A DNA stretch of 64,000 bases, from assembly GCF_002286985.1 (NCBI RefSeq), contig NZ_NSKC01000008.1, positions 1 to 64,000 on the forward strand, in the 5' to 3' direction. Positions 35,042-43,357 of this stretch are shown in pieces. Under the pieces are notes generated by a model that was given only the letters and a program-made list of their open reading frames with translations, was not told the DNA's origin and searched no databases. This DNA comes from Halorubrum salipaludis (GTDB lineage: Archaea; Halobacteriota; Halobacteria; Halobacteriales; Haloferacaceae). Within the stretch, counting starts at the first letter, position 1, and each line of letters opens with the position of its first letter. Both the position numbers and the translations under genes were made by a program.

Positions 35042-36655
35042 GTGAACGACGGATCCGGAGCCGGCGGCGACGCGGCGGGCGATTCCGCCAGCGGCGCCGA
35101 TACCGCAAGCGACGCCGACACCACGAGCGACGCCGACGACGCCGTTCCCGACGACGAGCGCGAGGCGCTCATGACGATCGCGGGCGGGGCGGTGATCACC
35201 GCCGGCGGCGTCTCCGGCCAGCGCGCGCTCACGGCCGCGACGGAGTTCGTCCTCGCGAGGGGGCTCGGTCCGGCCGCCTACGGCGTGTACGCGCTGGCGT
35301 GGCGGATCGCACAACTGCTCTCTCGACTCGTTACGTTCGGGAGCGTCCCGGCGCTCCAGCGGTACCTCCCGGAGTACGCGGACGACCCCGACAGGCAGGG
35401 GGTCGTCGCCGGGCTCGCGTACGCCACGACGCTCGGGTTCGGCGCCGCCATCGCCGCCGGGATCTGGCTCGCCGCGCCGCGGATCGACGCGCTCACCGTC
35501 GAGGACCCCGCGTTCCCGGCGACGATGCGCGCGTTCGGGTTCCTCGTCGGGCTGCTGGGCGTCGTGATGGTCGCGTCGGCGATCTTCCGCGCGGTCGGCT
35601 CCGCCCGCGGCGAGATCGCCTTCAACAAGCTCCTGCGCCCGGGCGTCCGGCTCGTCGGGGCGCTCACGGCGCTCGCGCTCGGCTACTCCGTCGTCGGCGT
35701 CGCCGGCGGTATCGTCGTCGCCACCGCGCTGCTCGCGGCGGTCGCCGCGCCCCTCTCGGCGCGGGTGACCGGAGTCGTCCCGTCGCTTCGGGGGGTACGC
35801 GGAGAGGCGCGGCGGTTCTACGACCACGCGGCGCCGGTCGCGATGAGCAGCCTCGGGAAGGTGTTCCAGAACCGCGTCGACGTGCTGCTCGTCGGGGCGC
35901 TGCTGACCGCGACCGCGGCGGGGGTGTACAACGTCGTCCTCGTGTTGATCGCGATCGCGTGGATCCCGCTGCTCTCGTTCAACCAGCTGCTGCCGCCGGT
36001 CGCCTCGGAGCTGTACGCGGACGACCGGACCGAGACGCTCAACGCGGTGTACGGCTCCGTGACCCGCCAGATCGTCACGAGCGTGATCCCGATCTTGGCC
36101 GTGCTCGTCGTGTACGGCCGGGAGCTGCTCGGGCTGTTCGGGGAGCCCTACGTCGCCGGGTACGTCCCCCTCGTCGTCTACCTCGGCGGGGTGTTCGTCG
36201 GCAGCGCGGTTGGCGCGACCGGCTGGCTCCTGATGATGACCGACCACCAGTACGCCCGGATGGCGCTCGACTGGCTGCTCGCCGTCCTCAACGTCGCCCT
36301 GACGTACGCGTTCGTGGTCCGGTACGGGCTCGTCGGCGCCGCGCTCGGCACCTCGCTGGCGATCGCGGTCCAGAACGGGATCCAGGTCGTCCTGCTGCGT
36401 CGCTTCGAGGGACTGTGGCCGTTCGACCGGACCTACCTCACCCCGCTCGCGGCCGGCGGCGTGACCCTCCTCGCGATGCGAGCGATCCGGGCGGTCGTTC
36501 CCGGGCGGGCCGCGATCGTCGTCGGGGCCGCGGGCGGGCTGGCGGTCTACGCGGGCGCGCTCCGCGTCCTCGGCGTCGATCCCCGCGACCGGCTCGTGGC
36601 CCGGGAGCTGGCGAGGCGGTACCGCGCGGCGCTCGCGGAGCGGCTCGGTCGGTAG
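35042..36655 (+). CDS. Polysaccharide/lipid flippase (Wzx-like, MOP superfamily)
   Basis: A 537-residue membrane protein with about 14 hydrophobic helices, of the polysaccharide transporter (Wzx/MurJ-like) family that flips lipid-linked sugars across the membrane. It begins with GAVITAGGVSGQRALTAATEFVLARGLGPAAYGVYALAW, the family-typical first helices. The first 45 residues are a hydrophilic Ala/Asp/Ser tail with repeated ASDAD motifs. The start is GTG at 35042. A role in S-layer glycosylation or exopolysaccharide is likely, but no glycosyltransferases lie beside it here. Confidence 0.87.
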   Translation: MNDGSGAGGDAAGDSASGADTASDADTTSDADDAVPDDEREALMTIAGGAVITAGGVSGQRALTAATEFVLARGLGPAAYGVYALAWRIAQLLSRLVTFGSVPALQRYLPEYADDPDRQGVVAGLAYATTLGFGAAIAAGIWLAAPRIDALTVEDPAFPATMRAFGFLVGLLGVVMVASAIFRAVGSARGEIAFNKLLRPGVRLVGALTALALGYSVVGVAGGIVVATALLAAVAAPLSARVTGVVPSLRGVRGEARRFYDHAAPVAMSSLGKVFQNRVDVLLVGALLTATAAGVYNVVLVLIAIAWIPLLSFNQLLPPVASELYADDRTETLNAVYGSVTRQIVTSVIPILAVLVVYGRELLGLFGEPYVAGYVPLVVYLGGVFVGSAVGATGWLLMMTDHQYARMALDWLLAVLNVALTYAFVVRYGLVGAALGTSLAIAVQNGIQVVLLRRFEGLWPFDRTYLTPLAAGGVTLLAMRAIRAVVPGRAAIVVGAAGGLAVYAGALRVLGVDPRDRLVARELARRYRAALAERLGR

Positions 36656-36719
36656 GTCACACACCGCCGGTCCGGCTCGCAACGGCGACACTTTATCAGG
36701 ACCGACGCGTAGTGGAGGT

Positions 36720-37628
36720 ATGGAAACGATCGACCGCGGGTCCGCGGGCTCGGCCCGCGTCGCGATCGTCGGCGGGATCCACGGCGACGAACCCGCCGGC
36801 GAGCGGATCGTCAGGCGGCTCGCCGACGAGCTCGACGCGGAGGGAGAAGGCTCCGGCGACGGGCTCGTCCGCCTGATCGTCGCCAACGAGCCGGCGCTGG
36901 CGGCGGGGACCCGGTACACGGACGCCGATCTGAATCGCGCGTTCCCGGGCGACGCCGACAGCGACGAGTACGAGCGGGCGCTCGCGCCGCGGCTCGCGGC
37001 CGAACTGGACGGGATGGACGCGGTGCTGGCGCTCCACACCTCACACAGCGCGCCCCCGCCCTTCGCGATCCACAGCGGCCTCACGCCGTCAGTCCGCCGG
37101 ACCGTGACGGCGATGCCCGTCGACTACGTCGTCGACGCGAGCGGGCTCCGCGGGACGACGCTGGACTCGACGATCCCGCACACCGTCTCGATCGAGGTCG
37201 GCCGACAGGGCAGCGAGGAAGCCGTCGAATTCGGCTACGAGGCGTGCCTGGCGTTCCTCCGGGCCCACGGCGCGATCGACGACGAGCCGCCGACGTTCAC
37301 GGAGACGACGGTCGTCGCGGGCGACGAGGAGGTGCCGAAGGGCGGCGGCGAGCCGACGGTCCACTTCGCCAACTTCGAGGAGATACCCGTCGGGGAGGTG
37401 TTCGCCGAGGACGACGTGTACACCCACCGCGTCGAGGAGTCGGGCGTGGTCCCGATACTTGCGAGCGAGCACGGATACGAGGAGATATTCGGGATCTACG
37501 GGCGCGTGGCAGGGACGCTGGAGCCGCCGGGCGCTGTGGACGACGCGGCGGGAAGCGAGAGCCGCGGAGAAGCGGACGGAACGGTCGAGGAAGCGGACGG
37601 AACGGTCGAAGAAGCGGAGACGGAGTAG
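36720..37628 (+). CDS. Succinylglutamate desuccinylase/aspartoacylase family
   Basis: A 302-residue zinc hydrolase related to carboxypeptidases. Zinc ligands of the family are seen as GGIHGDEPAGE (His21, Glu24) and LHTSH (His106), and the catalytic Glu in VSIEVGRQG near residue 162. It would deacylate an N-acyl amino acid. A CTTTATCAGG box (36691-36700) about 25 bases upstream supports the ATG. The C-terminus contains a short duplication (EADGTVE twice) encoded by a 21-bp tandem repeat at 37569-37610. Confidence 0.88.
   Translation: METIDRGSAGSARVAIVGGIHGDEPAGERIVRRLADELDAEGEGSGDGLVRLIVANEPALAAGTRYTDADLNRAFPGDADSDEYERALAPRLAAELDGMDAVLALHTSHSAPPPFAIHSGLTPSVRRTVTAMPVDYVVDASGLRGTTLDSTIPHTVSIEVGRQGSEEAVEFGYEACLAFLRAHGAIDDEPPTFTETTVVAGDEEVPKGGGEPTVHFANFEEIPVGEVFAEDDVYTHRVEESGVVPILASEHGYEEIFGIYGRVAGTLEPPGAVDDAAGSESRGEADGTVEEADGTVEEAETE
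37569..37618. repeat. 21-bp tandem repeat at a gene 3' end
   Basis: Units at 37569-37589 and 37590-37610 differ only in the last base, with a partial third unit to about 37618. They lie at the end of the aspartoacylase-family gene and encode a duplicated EADGTVE segment in frame. Confidence 0.93.
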
Positions 37629-37635
37629 CCCGCGT

Positions 37636-38013
37636 TCACTTCGCGGTCGGCGTCACGTCGCCGACCGCGTCCATCACCTGCATCGCGGCGCTGGCGGCCA
37701 GCCCACGCGCGACCTCGTCGGTGTCGGCGTCGGCGATGCCGGCCTCGAGCTCGTCGGGGTCGGGCGTGAATCCGGCCGAGACGGGGTGACCGGCGGGCGG
37801 GTTGACGGCGACGGTCGCCTGCGGCCCGTTCGCGCCGACCGACAGCTCGGAGCCGACGGCGTAGCTGTCCGGGAGATACGATTCGGTTCGGGAGACGATT
37901 CCGGCGACCGCGCGCCGGAGCCGCCGTTTCTGGTCCGGAGAGAGGTCGACGGCCGCGGGCTCGCCCGCGTTCGTCACACCCGGTGCCCCGGCGTACGGGT
38001 TGTTGCCGTTCAT
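37636..38013 (-). CDS. DUF5811-type haloarchaeal protein
   Basis: A 125-residue protein beginning MNGNNPYAGAPG, which I recognise as a conserved haloarchaeal family (DUF5811) of unknown function. A basic helix-rich segment DLSPDQKRRLRRAVAGIVSRTESYLPD is followed by a beta-rich part with AVNPPAGHPVSAGFTP and an acidic helix. I use the ATG at 38013; the longer frame to 38046 lacks family character. It is convergent with the aspartoacylase-like gene. Confidence 0.75.
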   Translation of the reverse strand: MNGNNPYAGAPGVTNAGEPAAVDLSPDQKRRLRRAVAGIVSRTESYLPDSYAVGSELSVGANGPQATVAVNPPAGHPVSAGFTPDPDELEAGIADADTDEVARGLAASAAMQVMDAVGDVTPTAK

Positions 38014-38090
38014 CGAAGACACGCTGGATACGCGGAGCCGACTCAAAAAGGCGTCGGCGGGAGCGATCCGACGGGGGGTTCGCTCGGAGC

Positions 38091-38636
38091 TTACAGGATC
38101 GGCTCGGACTCGCCGTACGCCGCGATGACGACCGCGGTCGTGAAGCGGTCGGGCTCCGCGGCCGCCGTCTCGACGCGGAGCTCGCGGTCCGGCAGGTCCC
38201 AGTCGCGGAGGTCGCCGCCCGCGTCGAGCCCCGCCTCGATCCGCTCGCGCACGTCGTCCGGGTCCTCGCCGGTCACCTCGTAGAAGAGCCCGGGGCCCGG
38301 ACCGGTGGCCCAGCCGAGCCCGGCCGCCACGTCGGGGTGGCGGCGCGGCGCGCGCTTCGACTCTGCGTCTTCCGCGCCGGCGCGGCCGCCCTCGCGGAAG
38401 TCGACCGCGTCGCCCGGGCCGACCGTCCGCCGCGCCTCGACGACCGTGAGCCGGTTGCCGGCGGGGCCGAGGTCGGGGGCCTCGTCGACCGACTCGACGG
38501 TCGCCTCGGCGGGGACGACCGAGGAGACGGCGACGAGGTTGTAGTTGTGGAGGTTCGCGTCCGCGAGCGCGGCGTCGTAGGAGGCCATCGCCGTGTCGGC
38601 GACGCCGACGCCGCCGGCGACGTGGATGGTGTTCAT
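38091..38636 (-). CDS. pdaD: Pyruvoyl-dependent arginine decarboxylase
   Basis: Decarboxylates arginine to agmatine, the precursor for polyamines and for agmatidine in archaeal tRNA-Ile2. The 181-residue proenzyme self-cleaves in the VSSVVP motif (Ser38-Ser39), where the second serine becomes the pyruvoyl group. The N-terminus (GGVGVADTAMASYDAAL), HNYNLVAVSSVVP and the C-terminal FTTAVVIAAYG match the family. An acidic/basic insertion (about residues 82-95) is extra. Repeat copy E lies directly upstream, so the promoter is either within or beside it. Confidence 0.92.
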   Translation of the reverse strand: MNTIHVAGGVGVADTAMASYDAALADANLHNYNLVAVSSVVPAEATVESVDEAPDLGPAGNRLTVVEARRTVGPGDAVDFREGGRAGAEDAESKRAPRRHPDVAAGLGWATGPGPGLFYEVTGEDPDDVRERIEAGLDAGGDLRDWDLPDRELRVETAAAEPDRFTTAVVIAAYGESEPIL

Positions 38637-38697
38637 CGACGGGAGGTCGGCGACCCGGGAGGTAAGGGGTTACGAAGCGGTCGTCGTCGACGACGAA

Positions 38698-39090
38698 CCC
38701 TTATAAATGATAATGCGGTGGCGCGCGCCTCCGAGCGGTCGCCCTCGGCGACCGCGAGGAGCGCGTGCGAGGGACGCGGTGAGCGCTCGGAGAGCGCGAA
38801 CCGCGAGGCTGGGGAGGCGTGAGGCTGCGGTCGCGGTGCGGGTGGGAGTGGGACTCAAAGGGGCAGCCGCGAGGCGGGCGCAGGCGACGTAAGCACCGCA
38901 ACGAGGGAGCAACGCGACCGAGTAAGGAGCGCAGCGAGCGTGCGCCCGCCTCGCGGCTGGGGCTTTGGACGTGTTCACTGTCGATCCGTAGACGACCGCT
39001 TATAAGCGAGCGACTGAGGCTTTGGAGGCCATCATCGTCGATCCGCGGTCAAAAATCCCAGAACACTCAAACCCGACCCGCAATCGATAC
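38698..39090 (+). repeat. Dispersed structured element, copy E (left end lost)
   Basis: The copy starts at CTTATAAATG without the left inverted repeat and ends with a degenerate CCCGACCCGCAATCGATA right end (about 39070-39087). Hairpin 1 is GGTCGCC-CTC-GGCGACC and hairpin 2 a CGCGGT/ACCGCG stem. Hairpin 3 pairs 38865-38882 perfectly with 38941-38958. The 3' module is present twice at 57-base spacing (GGCTTTGGA at 38961 and 39018), with CTTATAAGCGA between. It sits between the pdaD start and the PAN stop. Confidence 0.92.
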
Positions 39091-39092
39091 CG

Positions 39093-40316
39093 TCAGTACT
39101 GGTAGTTGATGACCTGCTCTTCGGTCTGCTCGGCGTCCTGCAGCTTCTCGCGGGCCGCCTCGAAGTCCGCCTGCGTCACTTCGGTGCGGCCGTCGCGGAT
39201 CGCGAACATCCCGGCCTCCGTGGCCAGCGAGGCGATGTCGGCGCCGCTGTACCCGTCGAGCTCGCGGGCGACCGCGCCCACGTCGGTCCCCTCGGCGACG
39301 TTCATGTCGCGGGTGTGGATCTCCAGGATGCGCTCGCGGCCCTCGGGGCCGGGCTCGGGCACCTCGATGAGGCGGTCGAAGCGGCCCGGACGGAGGATGG
39401 CCTCGTCGAGCATGTCGAAGCGGTTGGTGGCGGCCATGATCCGGACCTCGCCGCGGTCGTCGAAGCCGTCCATCTCGGAGAGCAGCTGCATCATCGTGCG
39501 CTGGACCTCGGCGTCGCCCGAGGTCTTCGAGTCCGTCCGCTTGGCGGCGACCGCGTCGATCTCGTCGATGAAGATGACGGCGGGCTCGCGCTCGGCGGCG
39601 AGCTCGAACAGGTCCCGGACGAGCCGGGCGCCCTCGCCGATGAACTTCCGGACGAGCTCGGAGCCGGCCATCTTGATGAAGGTGGCGTCCGACTCGTTGG
39701 CGACCGCCTTCGCGAGCATCGTCTTCCCGGTGCCCGGCGGGCCGTGGAGGAGGACGCCGCTCGGGGGCTCGACGCCGACCTTCTCGAACTGCTCGGGGTC
39801 CTCGAGCGGGTCCTCGACGGCCTCGCGGACCTCGCGGATCTGGTCGTCGATGCCGCCGATGTCGTCGTAGGTCACGTCCGGCGACTCGGTGACCTCCATC
39901 GCCTGCGCCCGCGAGTCGGTCTCGTCGTCGAGCACCTGCTGGACCGCGAAGGAGTCGTTGATCGCGACGCGGTCGCCCGGACGGAGGTCGGACTCCAGCG
40001 TCGTTGACGCCTGCGTCAGCACCTCCTGGTTGTTACCGTGCTGCTTGATGACGACGCCGTCCTCCGTGATCTCCTCGACGGAGGCGATGTACAGCGAGGA
40101 GGTCTTCAGCACCTCGTTCTCGCGTTTCAGCTCGTCGACGTCCGCCTTCAGCTCGCCTCGCCGGTCCTGCGCGTCGTCGAGGCGGTCCTCGAGCTCGTCG
40201 TTGACCTGCAGTATCCGCCGGTAATGCTGGCGGATCGCCTCGAGCCGTTCCGTCTCGCTCATCTCCGGATCGAGCTCCAGACGGGGACGGTCGGGCAGTG
40301 AGGGGCTATGAGACAT
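39093..40316 (-). CDS. pan: Proteasome-activating nucleotidase PAN
   Basis: The AAA+ ATPase that unfolds proteins for the 20S proteasome (407 residues). The N-terminal coiled coil spans about 20-72, then comes the OB domain. The AAA module has Walker A GPPGTGKT (192-199), Walker B FIDEID (about 252) and the arginine-finger region RPGRFDR. The C-terminus is NYQY, which is not a strict hydrophobic-Tyr-X ending (Tyr, Gln, Tyr at the last three places). The ATG at 40316 is preceded by a CATTTACGC box about 28 bases upstream on the minus strand. The leading residues of the longer frame are not family-like. Confidence 0.95.
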   Translation of the reverse strand: MSHSPSLPDRPRLELDPEMSETERLEAIRQHYRRILQVNDELEDRLDDAQDRRGELKADVDELKRENEVLKTSSLYIASVEEITEDGVVIKQHGNNQEVLTQASTTLESDLRPGDRVAINDSFAVQQVLDDETDSRAQAMEVTESPDVTYDDIGGIDDQIREVREAVEDPLEDPEQFEKVGVEPPSGVLLHGPPGTGKTMLAKAVANESDATFIKMAGSELVRKFIGEGARLVRDLFELAAEREPAVIFIDEIDAVAAKRTDSKTSGDAEVQRTMMQLLSEMDGFDDRGEVRIMAATNRFDMLDEAILRPGRFDRLIEVPEPGPEGRERILEIHTRDMNVAEGTDVGAVARELDGYSGADIASLATEAGMFAIRDGRTEVTQADFEAAREKLQDAEQTEEQVINYQY

Positions 40317-40488
40317 TGGTTGTCCCCGGTTACGAAGCGCGCGTAAATGTGCCTTTGGGTCACGGCGGTCTCCCGGTCCTATCGGAACCCCGGTTCTCAC
40401 CGGGCGATCGGAACCGATCTCGGCGGCCGAACGCGAACGGCTCGCCGGCTGAGCGCCAAAATATCGCTTCTGATATCTATGGGTCAAC

Positions 40489-40497
40489 GTTTTAACC
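40489..40497 (+). promoter_or_regulatory. TATA-like box for the leader ORF/response regulator
   Basis: GTTTTAACC lies about 27 bases before the ATG at 40520, the distance expected for a leaderless archaeal transcript. It therefore points to initiation at the short ORF rather than directly at the response regulator. Confidence 0.45.
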
Positions 40498-40519
40498 GGT
40501 CACTCGAGTAGCTCGCGTC

Positions 40520-40600
40520 ATGAGCGCACGAACAGCGGTCGACCGCGCCGGCTCGGAGGCCTCGGCGGACGACCAGCAGACCGCCGTCCTCCGATCATGA
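40520..40600 (+). CDS. 26-residue leader ORF coupled to the response regulator
   Basis: A short ORF (MSARTAVDRAGSEASADDQQ... ending VLRS) opens at the ATG 40520, placed as a leaderless start after the TATA-like box. It ends in TGA overlapping the ATG of the response regulator (ATGA at 40597-40600). The frames differ, so it is not a longer form of that protein. It may serve as a translational leader or encode a microprotein. Evidence is position and coupling only. Confidence 0.4.
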   Translation: MSARTAVDRAGSEASADDQQTAVLRS

Positions 40601-41157
40601 GCGGCGGCGAGACGAGACCCACGGTCCTCGCGGTGGACGACGAGCCCGACCTCGCCGAGCTGTACCGCGTGTACCTCGACGCGGCCTACGAGGTGCGGAT
40701 CGCCACCGGCGGCGAGGAGGCCCTCTCGATGATGGACGACTCGGTCGACGTGGTCCTCTTGGACCGGCGGATGCCCGACATGTCGGGTCACGAGGTGTTA
40801 GAGGCGATCCGCGGGGATGGGTACGACGCGCGGATCGCGATGCTGACCGCAGTCGAGCCCGACGTGGACATCGTCGAGATGCCGTTCGACGACTACAAGA
40901 CGAAGCCCGTCACGAAGGAGGACCTGCTCTCGCTCGTGGAGGTGCTGCTCCACCGCGCGGAGTTCGACGAGCACAGCCAGGAGTTCTTCGCGCTGGCGTC
41001 GAAGAAGGCCGCGCTGGAGGCCGCCGGCGAGACGGGAACCGACGAGTACGAGGACCTTCTCGACCAGATGGAGGCGGTCCGAGACCGCGTCGACGACACC
41101 CTCGATCACCTCTCCGCCCGCGACGCGTTCGTCGAGGTCCCCGGCAACGTCCCGTAG
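40597..41157 (+). CDS. Response regulator with HalX domain
   Basis: A 186-residue two-component receiver. Acidic pocket DDE (14-16), phosphoacceptor Asp56 in VVLLDRRMP and Lys in DDYKTKPV (about 104) are all present. The C-terminal domain (ALASKKAALEAAGETGTDEYEDLLDQMEAVRDRVDDTLD) is the haloarchaeal HalX helical domain instead of a DNA-binding output. The cognate kinase is not nearby. A 26-codon ORF overlaps its start. The stop lies inside a 19-bp direct repeat (41141-41159 and 41166-41184). Confidence 0.92.
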   Translation: MSGGETRPTVLAVDDEPDLAELYRVYLDAAYEVRIATGGEEALSMMDDSVDVVLLDRRMPDMSGHEVLEAIRGDGYDARIAMLTAVEPDVDIVEMPFDDYKTKPVTKEDLLSLVEVLLHRAEFDEHSQEFFALASKKAALEAAGETGTDEYEDLLDQMEAVRDRVDDTLDHLSARDAFVEVPGNVP

Positions 41158-41184
41158 TCGCTGTTCCGGCAACGTCCCGTAGTC
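41141..41184. repeat. 19-bp direct repeat over the response-regulator stop
   Basis: Identical 19-base segments at 41141-41159 and 41166-41184 contain the last codons and stop of the response-regulator gene; the second copy lies after the true stop. Confidence 0.95.
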
Positions 41185-41215
41185 CCCGCCCCGGAAACAC
41201 CCTGATTCCGGTTTT

Positions 41216-41500
41216 CTACTCGATCTCCAGCTCGCCGCTCTCGTCGCCCCCCTCGCTCTCCTCGTCCCACTCCAGCTCGAACTCGACGCTGAGCTCGCCC
41301 GGCCCGTCGGCCGGTCCCTCGCGCTCGGCTTTCACCTCGAACGCCGGTCGCGCCGGCGGGTCCATCGTCAGCGACTCCTGACCCTGCTTCAGCGTGATCG
41401 CGTTGCCGGACTCCAGCGAGTCCGCGACGGTCCGGAGGTACGCGGCGATCTCGGCGCGGGTCCGACGGCTCTCCGACTCGAAGAGGACTTCCTCGGGCAT
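41216..41500 (-). CDS. Amphi-Trp domain protein
   Basis: A 94-residue acidic protein of the amphi-Trp family, common in haloarchaea and of unknown function. It has the N-terminal helix RRTRAEIAAYLRTVADSLESG, strand NAITLKQGQESLTMDPP and the alternating FEVKAEREG...LSVEFELEWDEE strands with the family Trp. The ATG at 41500 gives the expected length. It is convergent with the response regulator. Confidence 0.85.
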   Translation of the reverse strand: MPEEVLFESESRRTRAEIAAYLRTVADSLESGNAITLKQGQESLTMDPPARPAFEVKAEREGPADGPGELSVEFELEWDEESEGGDESGELEIE

Positions 41501-41611
41501 GCGTGGGAGTAGGCGCCGTCGCGACATAAACACGACGCGGGTCTCGATCGGCACCGCCCCCGACCGACACCGCCCCCGACCGTTTTGTAGGGTCCCGCCG
41601 AAGGCGAAACC

Positions 41612-42007
41612 GTGCCTGTCCCCGACTGGCTCCGGACCGCGTTCGCCGTCGTCGTGTACTGGACGGCGATCGCGGTCGGCGGATCCGTGCTGCTCGCCGA
41701 CCCCACGAGCCCGCTCGCCGCGGTCCCGGTCCTCGGCGGCGGTGCGGTCGCCGCGCACGCCGCGCGGACCGATCGCCTCGTCGAGCTGGGCTACGCCGTC
41801 GGCACGATGTGGCTCGCCGTCCTCGCCCTCTCGGTCGGGGCCGGCGTCGTCGACTTCGCGGCCGCCCCCGACGGCGAGATCGCGCCGCTGGCCGATCTCC
41901 CGGGCGTCGCCGCCGCGGGGACCGTCGGGCTGTTCGCGGTGCTCGTCGGCGCGTACGCCGCGTTCGCCCGCCGGAGCGCGAGGCGCGACGCGTCCGAGCG
42001 CGACTGA
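41612..42007 (+). CDS. Small membrane protein
   Basis: A 131-residue protein starting at a GTG with about four hydrophobic helices (around 9-29, 34-52, 60-80 and 98-118) and a short basic C-terminus. I do not recognise the family. The end of the gene lies in a 79-bp direct repeat shared with the end of the convergent M29 peptidase gene. Confidence 0.6.
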   Translation: MPVPDWLRTAFAVVVYWTAIAVGGSVLLADPTSPLAAVPVLGGGAVAAHAARTDRLVELGYAVGTMWLAVLALSVGAGVVDFAAAPDGEIAPLADLPGVAAAGTVGLFAVLVGAYAAFARRSARRDASERD

Positions 42008-42231
42008 ACGACCCGAACAACGACCGGTCGGCCCGAACGACGACCGCCCTCAGAACCCGTCCTCGAACACGAACGTCCCAGTTGCACCTTTTTCCCGGCC
42101 TCGCTCCGCTCGGCCGGCAAAAATCTGCACCAAAAAACCGCGCGTCCGAGGACGACTGAACGACCCGAACAACGACCGGTCGGCCCGAACGACGACCGCC
42201 CTCAGAACCCGTCCTCGAACACGAACGTCCC
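42001..42231. repeat. 79-bp direct repeat around a T-rich palindrome
   Basis: Bases 42001-42079 recur at 42153-42231. The right copy contains the last codons of the M29 peptidase gene; the left copy begins at the end of the small membrane-protein gene. The spacer carries a near-perfect palindrome (TTTTTCCCGGCC at 42089-42100 and GGCCGGCAAAAA at 42112-42123) that could act as a bidirectional terminator, flanked by TGCACC motifs. Confidence 0.93.
42089..42123. terminator. Possible bidirectional terminator hairpin
   Basis: A GC-rich stem (CCCGGCC/GGCCGGC, one mismatch) is flanked by five T and five A, so either transcript would end in a stem followed by T residues. It sits between convergent genes. 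Archaeal termination depends mainly on T-tracts, so this is a candidate only. Confidence 0.4.
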
Positions 42232-43281
42232 GTTCCGCTGGACGACCTCGCCGTCGACCTCGATGACGGAGTCCTCGCTCATGTCGACGATCATGTCGAC
42301 GTGCTCCGCGGACTCGTTGACCTCGTTGCCCTCGCCCACCGTCTCCGGGTACGCGGAGCCGACCGCCATGTGGACCGTGTCGCCCATCTTCTCGTCGAAC
42401 AGCATGTTGTAGGTGAACCGGTCGATCTGGCGGTTCATCCCGATGCCGAGCTCGCCGAGCCGGCGGGAGCCCGCGTCGGTGTCGAGGATGCCGGAGAGCA
42501 GGTCCTCGTTGCGCTCGGCCGAGTGCGAGACGACCTCGCCGTCCTCGAAGCGCAGGCGGACCCCGTCGATCTCGCGGCCGTAGCGGTACAGCGGGAGATC
42601 GAAGTGGACCTCGCCGTCGACGCCGTCGCGGGCGGGCGCGGTGAACACCTCGCCGCCGGGGAGGTTCGCCTCGCCGTAGTCGTTGAGCGTGGAGTTCCCG
42701 GACACGTCGAGCGTGAGGTCGGTCTCGTCGCCGGACTTAATCGTGACCTCGTCGGCGTCATCGAGGATCTCGACCATCTCGGCCTGGAACTCGCGCTGTT
42801 CGTCCCAGTCGAGCGAGACCGCGTCCCAGACGAAGTTCTCGTACGCCTCGGTGCTCATCCCGGCGAGCTGGGCGTGGCTCGCGGTCGGGTACTGCGTGAG
42901 ACACCACGTCTTCGAGAGCCGCGTCCGCTTGACCTCCTCCATCGCGCGGTTGTAGGCGGCGTTGGTCTCCGGATCGATGTCCGCGTCCTCGGTGGCGTTC
43001 GCGCCGCCGCGGGCGATGATGAACACGTCGGCTTCCTCGTAGAGGGCGCGCCGGTGGCTCGGCTCGGAAAAGTCGTCGGCGGAGCGCTTGAAGGCGCGCT
43101 GGGCGCGCTTCGAGTAGTTGAGGTAGACGGGGTTGGCGCCGCGGTCCCCGCACACCTCGTGGAGGGCGACCGCGAGGTCCTCGGCCTCCTTCGGCAGCTG
43201 GATGACCACGTCGTCGCCCGACTGCATATCGGTCGAGTGGTCGGCGATGATCTCGGCGTGTTCGCGAACGCGTGCGTCCAT
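42202..43281 (-). CDS. M29 family aminopeptidase
   Basis: A 359-residue metallo-aminopeptidase of the thermophilic (AmpS/AmpT, M29) family that trims amino acids from peptide N-termini. Family metal-site motifs near the C-terminal half are seen as GEVFTAP, RNEDLLSGILDTDAG..LGELGIGMN, FDEKMGDTVHMAVGSAYP and HVDMIVDM. The N-terminal Rossmann-like half is acidic. The ATG at 43281 begins MDARVREHAEIIADHS. The gene end is duplicated as part of the 79-bp repeat. It diverges from an M48 peptidase gene. Confidence 0.92.
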   Translation of the reverse strand: MDARVREHAEIIADHSTDMQSGDDVVIQLPKEAEDLAVALHEVCGDRGANPVYLNYSKRAQRAFKRSADDFSEPSHRRALYEEADVFIIARGGANATEDADIDPETNAAYNRAMEEVKRTRLSKTWCLTQYPTASHAQLAGMSTEAYENFVWDAVSLDWDEQREFQAEMVEILDDADEVTIKSGDETDLTLDVSGNSTLNDYGEANLPGGEVFTAPARDGVDGEVHFDLPLYRYGREIDGVRLRFEDGEVVSHSAERNEDLLSGILDTDAGSRRLGELGIGMNRQIDRFTYNMLFDEKMGDTVHMAVGSAYPETVGEGNEVNESAEHVDMIVDMSEDSVIEVDGEVVQRNGTFVFEDGF

Positions 43282-43357
43282 ACACGGCGTTTCGCGGCCG
43301 GGGAATTACGGCTTTTCCTTCGCAACGCGTTTGCCGTCGGCAGCCCTACTCGCGCCC

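Noticed and set aside
39093-39107. Loss of the HbYX motif in PAN
   Set aside because: The C-terminus NYQY is not a strict hydrophobic-Tyr-X ending, but haloarchaeal PAN proteins vary here and I cannot compare, so I do not claim a defect.
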